Below, in pieces: positions 1-5,531 of a DNA stretch of 8,446 nt. A program made the translations under genes and the position numbers. Positions within the stretch are counted from its first letter, which is position 1; every line of letters starts with the position of its first letter. This stretch comes from DATCYZ01 sp036526195. GTDB lineage: Bacteria > Pseudomonadota > Gammaproteobacteria > Burkholderiales > SG8-39. The DNA is taken from positions 1 to 8,446 of the forward strand of contig DATCYZ010000105.1 in NCBI GenBank assembly GCA_036526195.1, given 5' to 3'. A model generated the notes under the pieces. That model had not been told where the DNA came from. It saw nothing but the letters and a program-made list of their open reading frames with translations, and did not search any database.

Positions 1-111
1 GTGGGCGAGGTGCGCGGCGCGATCGTGCGCACGCCGCTCGCCGAGATCGCCGGGCGCACGCGGCCCGCCGACACGGCGCTCATCGAATTGGCGCGCGTGC
101 TGGCGAAGTGA
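1..111 (+). CDS. C-terminal end of a probable phosphofructokinase-type enzyme (5' part outside window)
   Basis: Only the last 36 codons are present, open from base 1 and ending at TGA 109-111. The tail reads IVRTPLAEIAGRTRP and then a helix ending ELARVLAK. This resembles the extreme C-terminus of bacterial 6-phosphofructokinases, especially the PPi-dependent or long-chain group, where a short strand, a 'PLAE' turn and a final helix close the protein. That is pattern memory, not a search, and 36 residues hold no catalytic motif. If correct, the enzyme phosphorylates fructose 6-phosphate in cytoplasmic glycolysis. It has no evident functional link to the export-like genes downstream. Codon use is the same GC-rich style as the rest of the window. 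Confidence 0.45.
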   Translation: MGEVRGAIVRTPLAEIAGRTRPADTALIELARVLAK

Positions 112-894
112 GCATCGCGCCCGCGCAAGCGGGCGCGGCTGGCAGCGCTCGGCGGCCTGCGGTTCGCCGTTGCGGACCTTGGCGAGGGCGCCCTGGGCGA
201 TGCCCAAGGCAGCGCCATCCTGATCGACGCGGATGCGGCTGGTCACGGCTGGTTCGTGGATCCCACGCCTGAGGACAGCAGCGAGTTCGCGATCCGGCTC
301 GACCGCAATATCGCGGCGGCGGCCATCGGCAGCGACGCCTACTCCCGCATGGACCTGCTGAGCGTGCTTGCCCACGAGATCGGCCACGTGCTCGGCTTCG
401 GCCACGAGGATGCGGGCCGCATGGCGGTCATGGATGACGATCTCGAGCCGGGCGTGCGCGTGCTGCCCGCGACCGACTCGCCGGCGGCGGGCGGCACGCC
501 CGGGAAGGCACGCAGCGAAAGCGCGGATCCCTCCGCGGCCTTGGCGTGGCTTGCCAACATGGCGACCTACTGGCAGCCCGCGCGCGACAACGCGCGCTTC
601 CACGATCAAACCGGCGCCGGCGCGCGTAGCGACTGGCTGGTGGGCGGCGGCGCGGACGACGATATGCTGAAGAAGAGCCCGGCGGGATCCAACGCAAGCA
701 TCGACTGGAGCAGCGCGGGCTTCGGCAGCCTGGGCACCGACCTATCGCCGTACGCGCCGCTCAAGTCCGCGAAGTACGCAGCGTCCAATCTGGCGGACTT
801 CGCGGTGAAGTTCGACAAGGTGAAGGGGCAGGAGTCGCGTTTCGATAGCCTCGGGCGCGCGCTGCTCGGCGAGAAGGGCAAGAGCACTCGCTGA
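112..894 (+). pseudogene. 5'-truncated metzincin-like (M10-type) zinc metalloprotease domain, probable remnant of a very large exported protein
   Basis: An uninterrupted frame runs from just after the previous stop to TGA 892-894. It carries HEIGHVLGFGH at 373-405, the metzincin zinc site HExxHxxGxxH with all three His and the catalytic Glu, followed by a possible Met-turn (AVM, about 424-432). Upstream, in the same frame, ILIDADAAGHGWFVDPTP (about 217-270) and VADL (169-180) match what I recall of domains near the C-terminus of giant repetitive surface proteins. The downstream IDWSSAGFGSLG (about 706-741) also fits that group. The domain begins before the first usable start, GTG 256, which has no clear Shine-Dalgarno; only CTG codons occur earlier. 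Translation from GTG 256 would give 212 residues and lose the first strands. I infer that the long 5' part was deleted, although the remaining frame is intact. It could still be expressed by coupling to the upstream gene. Confidence 0.55.
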
Positions 895-1008
895 GCGCTA
901 GCACGAAGCGCGAGCGTAAGCAGGCATCCTAGGGCACTGGCGAGCCGACGGCGGGTCTGCGGGCGGCATCGCTTCAGGTAGACTTCACCCGTGGATGTTG
1001 TGCCGATG

Positions 1009-1027
1009 CGGCGCCGGGGAGGCGCCG
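1009..1027 (+). other. GC hairpin / inverted repeat upstream of the candidate -10
   Basis: CGGCGCC (1009-1015) and GGCGCCG (1021-1027) form a perfect 7-bp stem with a GGGGA loop. No T-run follows, so it is not a classical terminator. It sits just upstream of the candidate -10 box, where it could be a DNA-level operator or a weak barrier to read-through. Such repeats are common by chance at this GC content. Confidence 0.25.
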
Positions 1028-1066
1028 GCGCGCGCTGAAAGCCTATTATCCGATCATTCAATCATT

Positions 1067-1071
1067 GGAGG
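1067..1071 (+). promoter_or_regulatory. Shine-Dalgarno that sets the DUF3467 start
   Basis: GGAGG lies 11 bases before ATG 1083 and is the best ribosome binding site in the window. An in-frame TTG at 1065 overlaps this site and so cannot be the start, which favours ATG 1083. Confidence 0.75.
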
Positions 1072-1082
1072 AACTCGACATC

Positions 1083-1421
1083 ATGGCAACCAAGGCACCC
1101 GAAACGACGGAAATCCGCGGCGACACCACGGGCATGAAGATCAAGTGGGACGACTCGAACATGAAGAGCTCCTACGCCAACGTGTGCAACGTGACGAGCA
1201 CGCGCGAAGAGGTGGTGATCCTCTTTGGCATGAACCAGGCGTGGAACCGCGGGCAAAAGGAAGTGACGATCCAGCTCACCGACCGCATCGTGATCAGCCC
1301 GTACGCCGCCAAGCGCATGAGCATGCTGCTCGGCAACGTGGTCACCGAGTACGAAAAGCGCTTCGGGCCGCTCAACATCGACGTGGCGGCGGGCGGCGGC
1401 GCCGCGGGCGGCACGAAATAG
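1083..1421 (+). CDS. DUF3467 family protein
   Basis: This is a 112-residue soluble protein, the full usual size for the family, with no signal peptide or membrane segment. The core runs from about residue 17 (KIKWDDSNMKSSYANVCNV) through TSTREEVVILFG, a QKEV-TIQLTDRIVISPYAAKR segment and a helix ending NVVTEYEKRFG. These conserved blocks identify DUF3467, whose molecular function I do not know to be established. The last 14 residues are a Gly/Ala-rich tail. The start is fixed by GGAGG 11 bases upstream. It is the first gene of the + strand block; 43 bases separate it from the GAF-adaptor gene. Its position suggests an accessory or regulatory subunit of the export-like machine, which is inference from context. 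Confidence 0.9.
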   Translation: MATKAPETTEIRGDTTGMKIKWDDSNMKSSYANVCNVTSTREEVVILFGMNQAWNRGQKEVTIQLTDRIVISPYAAKRMSMLLGNVVTEYEKRFGPLNIDVAAGGGAAGGTK

Positions 1422-1425
1422 CGGT

Positions 1426-1444
1426 CCTCGCGCCGGGCGCGGGG
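1426..1444 (+). other. GC hairpin in the gap between the DUF3467 and GAF-adaptor genes
   Basis: CCTCGCG (1426-1432) pairs with CGCGGGG (1438-1444), seven pairs including one G-T wobble, around a CCGGG loop. It begins 5 bases after the DUF3467 stop. No T-run follows, so full termination is unlikely. It could protect the 3' end of a processed DUF3467 message or cause partial attenuation, giving more DUF3467 than downstream products. Confidence 0.35.
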
Positions 1445-1464
1445 CGGCTTGAGGGTTTCCTGCG

Positions 1465-3360
1465 ATGAGCTCCGTTACACCGGAAGTCCATGAGACGCTG
1501 AAGGGCGGGCACGTCGCCGACCTGGCGGGGCGGCGCGCCTACGAGCAGGCCTGGCGCCAGTTCGCGCAGCAGCAGAGCGCCGAGGAATTCTGCGCCAGCT
1601 GGCTGGTGATCCAGTGCCACGCGATCGGCGGCGTGTCCGACGGCGTGGTGATCCTGCAAAAGCCGGGAACGAAGTCCTTCGCGCCCGTTGCCTTCTACCC
1701 CGAGACCCCGCGCGACCGCGCGCATCTTGCGGGGGTGAGCGAGCGTGCCTTGCAGGAGGGACGCGGCATCCTGCTGCCGGCGGCGCAGGCCGGCGCGGGC
1801 GACGCGCAGGACCAGCGCTACCAGCTCGGCTATCCAGTGCGCATGGACGGAGAGATTCGCGGCGTGGTCGGCGTCGAGATCGCGTGGCGGCCCGAGGCGC
1901 AGCTGCAATCGGCAATGCGCGAGCTGCAGTGGGGCTCGTGCTGGCTGGAAGTGCTGCTGCGGCGCCACGCGGATCCTTCGGAGGCCGAGCGGCTGCGCCT
2001 CAAGCTGGCGCTCGACCTGGTGTCGACGCTGCTCGAGCAGCCCAACCTGAAGGAGAGCGCCACCGCCTTCACCACCGAGCTCGCCGCGCGCCTGGGCTGC
2101 GACCGCGTCACGCTCGGGCTGCTGGAGGGCAAGCGGGTCAGGGTGAGCGCCGTGTCGCATTCCCCGCAGTTCGAAAAGCGCGCCAACCTGATGCGCGCCA
2201 TCGAGCGTGCCATGGAGGAGGCGGTCGACCAGGAAGAAATGGTGGTCCATCCGGCCGAGCGCGAGGGCCGGCCGGTCGTGGCGCGGGCGCACGAGGCGCT
2301 GCTGCACGAATCGCAGGCCGGCAGCGCCACGACCTTCCCGCTGGTGCATGGCGATCGCGTGGTCGGCGCCCTGACCTTCGAGCGCGCGGCCGGGCACCGT
2401 TTCGAGGTGCCGGTGCTCGAGATCTGCGCGGCCGTCGCCTCGGTTGCCGGTCCGATCATCGAGCTCAAGCAGGGCAGCGAGGCGAGCCTGCCGCTGCATG
2501 CCGGGCGCTCGGCAAAGAGCCTGTGGGACAAGCTCGCGGGGCCCGGCCACCCGGGATGGAAGCTCGGCGCGCTCGGCGTCATCGCCGTGGCCGCGTTCCT
2601 CGCGCTCGCCTCCGGCGAATTCCGGGTTTCCGCCAACTCGACGCTGGAGGGCGTGGTGCAGCGTGCGGTGAGCGCGCCGATCAACGGCTTCGTCACCGAG
2701 GCGCCGCTGCGCGCCGGCGACATCGTCAAGCAGGGGCAGGTGATCGCGCGCCTGGACGACCGCGATCTGCGGCTCGAGCGCAGCAAGCTCGAGAGCCAGC
2801 GCGAGCAGTACGTGAAGCAGTTCCGCGAGGCCATGGGCAATCGCGAGCGCGCGCAGATCGCGGTGGTCAGCGCGCAGATCGCCCAGGCCGAAGCGCAGCT
2901 CGCGCTCGTCAACGAGCACCTGGCGCGCACGGCGCTCGCGGCGCCCTTCGACGGGCTGATCGTGAGCGGCGACCTGTCGCAGCGCCTGGGTGCGCCCGTG
3001 GAGCGCGGCCAGGTGCTGTTCGAAATCGCGCCGCTCGAGGATTACCGCGTGGTGCTGCAGGTCGACGAGCGCGACATCGCCTACGTGGCAACGGGTCAAC
3101 GCGGCGAGCTGACCGTGACCTCCATGCCCGGCGAGCGATTCGCGTTCGTGGTGCGCAGCGTCACGCCGGTCAACACCGCCAAGGAGGGGCGCAACCTCTT
3201 TCGCGTCGAGGCGATGCTGGAACAGGAAGGCGAGTCGCGCCTGCGGCCAGGCATGGAAGGCGTCGGCAAGATCGCCATCGAGCAGCGCAAGCTGGTCTGG
3301 ATCTGGACCCACGGGTTCACCGACTGGGTGCGACTGTGGATCTGGTCGCACCTGCCCTGA
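1465..3360 (+). CDS. Tandem-GAF, single-pass membrane, HlyD-type periplasmic adaptor
   Basis: This 631-residue protein joins a cytoplasmic sensor to a membrane-fusion adaptor. Residues about 35-165 and 180-335 look like two GAF domains; the second is clearer (ELAARLGCDRVTLGLLEG, later TTFPLVHGDRVVGALTFER). One hydrophobic segment follows at about 366-383. After it come a lipoyl-like half (SAPINGFVTEAPLRAGDIVKQG, about 403-424), a short coiled-coil hairpin (about 436-487), the second lipoyl half (LAAPFDGLIVSGDLSQRLG, about 491-509) and a beta-barrel region to about 605. The aromatic tail contains WIWTHGFTDWVRLWIW. Ordinary HlyD adaptors have only a short cytoplasmic N-terminus, so the 365-residue GAF module is unusual. 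The predicted topology is GAFs in the cytosol and adaptor in the periplasm. A weak GAGG (1451-1454) precedes ATG 1465. The GAF ligand cannot be named from sequence. The adaptor assignment is firm; signal gating is inferred. Confidence 0.88.
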   Translation: MSSVTPEVHETLKGGHVADLAGRRAYEQAWRQFAQQQSAEEFCASWLVIQCHAIGGVSDGVVILQKPGTKSFAPVAFYPETPRDRAHLAGVSERALQEGRGILLPAAQAGAGDAQDQRYQLGYPVRMDGEIRGVVGVEIAWRPEAQLQSAMRELQWGSCWLEVLLRRHADPSEAERLRLKLALDLVSTLLEQPNLKESATAFTTELAARLGCDRVTLGLLEGKRVRVSAVSHSPQFEKRANLMRAIERAMEEAVDQEEMVVHPAEREGRPVVARAHEALLHESQAGSATTFPLVHGDRVVGALTFERAAGHRFEVPVLEICAAVASVAGPIIELKQGSEASLPLHAGRSAKSLWDKLAGPGHPGWKLGALGVIAVAAFLALASGEFRVSANSTLEGVVQRAVSAPINGFVTEAPLRAGDIVKQGQVIARLDDRDLRLERSKLESQREQYVKQFREAMGNRERAQIAVVSAQIAQAEAQLALVNEHLARTALAAPFDGLIVSGDLSQRLGAPVERGQVLFEIAPLEDYRVVLQVDERDIAYVATGQRGELTVTSMPGERFAFVVRSVTPVNTAKEGRNLFRVEAMLEQEGESRLRPGMEGVGKIAIEQRKLVWIWTHGFTDWVRLWIWSHLP

Positions 3361-3381
3361 GCGGCGTGCGCTAGGCGCCGC
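3361..3381 (+). other. GC hairpin immediately before the M50-fusion start
   Basis: GCGGCG (3361-3366), right after the TGA of the GAF-adaptor gene, pairs with CGCCGC (3376-3381) over a 9-base loop, ending 5 bases before ATG 3387. It fills the place where a Shine-Dalgarno would lie, and none is visible. It could limit free ribosome loading so that translation depends on coupling to the upstream gene. Confidence 0.3.
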
Positions 3382-3386
3382 GGCCG

Positions 3387-5531
3387 ATGTCGTTCGACCT
3401 GCTCAGTCCCTCCTGGTACCGCGTCGCGGAGCTGCGGCCGCGGCTGCGCAGCCACGTGCGCATCCACCGCCACCATTACCGCGGCGAGCTGTGGTACGTG
3501 CTGGAAGACCGCGTATCGCGCCGCATGCACCGCTTCAACCCCGTGGCGCACTACGTGATCGGCCTGATGGACGGGCGGCGCACGGTGCAGGAGATCTGGG
3601 ACGCCGCCATCGACCGCTTCGGCGACGATGCGCCGACGCAGGACGAGACCATCCGGTTGCTCGGGCAGCTGCACGCGGCCGAGGTGCTGCAATCGGAGGT
3701 CACCCCCGACGTGGCCGAGCTGCTGCGCCGCTCGCGCAAGGGCAAGCCCAAACTCTGGCTGCAGAACCTGCGCTCGCCGCTGGCGGTGCGCATCCCGCTG
3801 TTCGACCCGGACGGAGTCCTCGAGCGCTGGCTCCCGTGGTACCGGCCGCTGTTCGGCTGGGGCGGCTTCGTGCTCTGGTGCCTGGTGGTCGGCTGGGGGG
3901 TCTACGCGACTGCGGCGCACTGGGACGCGCTCACCAAGGACTTCTCGGACCGCGTGCTGGCGCCGCAGAACCTGCTGCTCATGTGGCTGCTGTTCCCGGT
4001 GCTCAAGCTCGCCCACGAGTTCGGCCACGCCTGCGCCACCAAGGCCTGGGGCGGTGAAGTGCACGAGATGGGCATCATGTTCCTCGTGCTCATGCCGATC
4101 CCCTACGTCGATGCTTCTTCGGCGAGCGCGTTCCGAAAGACGCGCCGCCGGGTGGTGGTCGGCGCTGCCGGGATGCTGGTCGAGGTTTTCATCGCCTCGC
4201 TTGCGCTTTTCCTCTGGCTCGAGGTGCAGCCGGGCCTGTTCCGCGCGGTGCTGTACAACATCATGCTGATCGCCGGGATCTCGACGGTGCTGTTCAACGC
4301 CAACCCGCTGCTGCGGTTCGACGGCTACTACATCCTGGGCGATGTCCTGCAGATCCAGAACCTGCGCCAGCGCGGGCAGCAGTACCTCACCTACCTGGCC
4401 GAGTCCAGGCTGTTCGGCCTGAAGCTGCCCGAGTTCGACGCCACCCGCTCGGAAAAGCGCTGGTTCGTGTTCTTCACCGTCGCCTCGTACCTGTATCGCC
4501 TGTTCATCATGCTGGTGATCGCCATCTTCATCGCCAGCGAGTACATGATCATCGGCGTGCTGCTGGCGCTCTGGGCGCTCGCCACGGCGTTTGTCTACCC
4601 GGTCATCAAGGGCGTTGGCTATTTGCTGTTCCACGCCAAGCTGCGGCGCAACCGCGTGCGCGCCGTCGTCAGTACCACGGCGATCGTGGGCGCGCTCGGC
4701 GCGCTGCTCTTCACGCTGCCGGTGCCGTACTGGACGCGCGCCGAGGGCGTGATCTGGGTGCCGAACGATGCGCAGGTGCGCGCGGGCGCGGACGGGTTCG
4801 TGCGCCGCGTCATCGCGGAGCCGGGCGCCGTCGTGTCCCGCGGCAGCCCGCTCGTCGAGGCCGAGAACCCGGAGCTCTTGCCCAGGATCCGCGTTCTCGA
4901 GGCGCAGCTGCGACTGCTGGAAGTGCGCGCGCAGGCGCAGCGCGTCGACGATCGCGTGCGCTACGGGCTGACGCTCGAGGAAATCGCGGCCACCCGCCAG
5001 GAGCTCGAGCATGCACGCCGCCTGTACCAGGACCTGACGGTGCTCAGCCCGACCCGGGGCACGTTCGTGCTGTCGCTGCCGCCGCAGGACCTGCCCGAGC
5101 GCTACCTGCGCAAGGGGCAGGAGATCGGCTACGTGGTGCCGGCCGAGACCGTGACGGCGCGCGTGCTCGTTTCGCAGGACGACATCGATCTCGTCAGGAA
5201 CGACACCGCGGCGGTGCGCGTCAAGCTGGCCGGACGGCTGTATGAAACGTTCCACGCCGAGGTGCGGCGCGAGGTGCCGGCGGCGAGCAGGCAGCTGAGC
5301 AATCTCGCCATGTCGAGCCTGGGCGGCGGCCCCGCGCCGCTCGACCCGCAGGATGCCAAGGAACCGAAGACGCTCAACACCTGGTTCGAATTCGAGCTCG
5401 CGCTGCCGGCGACGCACACCTTCGTGCTGGGCGAGCACGTCTACGCACGCTTCGAGCACGGCGCCGAGCCCGTGGCCTGGCGCATCTACCGCTCGATCCG
5501 GCAGCTCTTCCTCAGGCAGTTCGCAGTTTGA
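3387..5531 (+). CDS. PqqD-like / M50 site-2-protease-like / HlyD-type adaptor fusion membrane protein
   Basis: This 714-residue polytopic protein has three modules. Residues about 15-105 resemble a PqqD-type winged helix (YVLEDRVSRRMHRFNP, then GLMDGRRTVQEIWDA), a fold that binds leader peptides in RiPP pathways. Residues about 155-450 are an M50-like membrane core: HEFGH at 210-214 (zinc His210 and His214, catalytic Glu211), GAAGMLVE at 259-266 and NANPLLRFDGYY at 304-315, with Asp312 as expected third zinc ligand. Several hydrophobic helices lie around these. Residues about 455-690 are an adaptor: a lipoyl-like half (AGADGFVRRVIAEPGAVV), a helical hairpin about 495-550, the second half (LSPTRGTFVLSL) and a barrel. 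The tail is Arg/aromatic (WRIYRSIRQLFLRQF). All catalytic residues are intact, so it is either an active intramembrane protease or a membrane-embedded carrier. No Shine-Dalgarno is visible. It overlaps the SecA-like gene by one base. Confidence 0.92.
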   Translation: MSFDLLSPSWYRVAELRPRLRSHVRIHRHHYRGELWYVLEDRVSRRMHRFNPVAHYVIGLMDGRRTVQEIWDAAIDRFGDDAPTQDETIRLLGQLHAAEVLQSEVTPDVAELLRRSRKGKPKLWLQNLRSPLAVRIPLFDPDGVLERWLPWYRPLFGWGGFVLWCLVVGWGVYATAAHWDALTKDFSDRVLAPQNLLLMWLLFPVLKLAHEFGHACATKAWGGEVHEMGIMFLVLMPIPYVDASSASAFRKTRRRVVVGAAGMLVEVFIASLALFLWLEVQPGLFRAVLYNIMLIAGISTVLFNANPLLRFDGYYILGDVLQIQNLRQRGQQYLTYLAESRLFGLKLPEFDATRSEKRWFVFFTVASYLYRLFIMLVIAIFIASEYMIIGVLLALWALATAFVYPVIKGVGYLLFHAKLRRNRVRAVVSTTAIVGALGALLFTLPVPYWTRAEGVIWVPNDAQVRAGADGFVRRVIAEPGAVVSRGSPLVEAENPELLPRIRVLEAQLRLLEVRAQAQRVDDRVRYGLTLEEIAATRQELEHARRLYQDLTVLSPTRGTFVLSLPPQDLPERYLRKGQEIGYVVPAETVTARVLVSQDDIDLVRNDTAAVRVKLAGRLYETFHAEVRREVPAASRQLSNLAMSSLGGGPAPLDPQDAKEPKTLNTWFEFELALPATHTFVLGEHVYARFEHGAEPVAWRIYRSIRQLFLRQFAV

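Larger units (their letters stand above)
895..1082 (+). promoter_or_regulatory. Intergenic leader of the four-gene block, with a possible promoter
   Basis: This 188-base stretch has no convincing gene. Its 3' end, about 1037-1066, is an AT-rich island in an otherwise very GC-rich window. It contains TATTAT at 1044-1049, one mismatch from the sigma-70 -10 consensus, which would place a start site about 26 bases before the ATG at 1083. No recognisable -35 lies 16-18 bases upstream (GC-rich there), so an activator or another sigma factor may be needed. The position at the head of a co-directional operon supports a promoter here more than the motif does. Confidence 0.35.

Noticed and set aside
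892..930. Possible terminator after the metzincin-like frame
   Set aside because: Imperfect CTCGC...GCGAG pairing only, and no T-run follows.
995..1468. + strand frame across the leader and DUF3467 gene
   Set aside because: His/Arg-rich and out of frame with the clear DUF3467 protein, which has its own ribosome binding site.
1372..3351. Very long - strand open frame opposite the GAF-adaptor gene
   Set aside because: Its translation is a low-complexity mix of His, Arg, Ala, Leu and Asp with no recognisable domain, typical of the reverse frame of a GC-rich gene. The + strand frame has clear GAF, membrane and lipoyl features.
1614..3374. Second + strand frame overlapping the GAF-adaptor gene
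   Set aside because: Arg/Ala/Gly-rich with no domain, and in conflict with a well-supported frame.
3096..5459. 787-codon - strand open frame opposite the M50 fusion gene
   Set aside because: Same His/Arg/Gln-rich shadow composition; the + strand carries HEFGH and the other family motifs.
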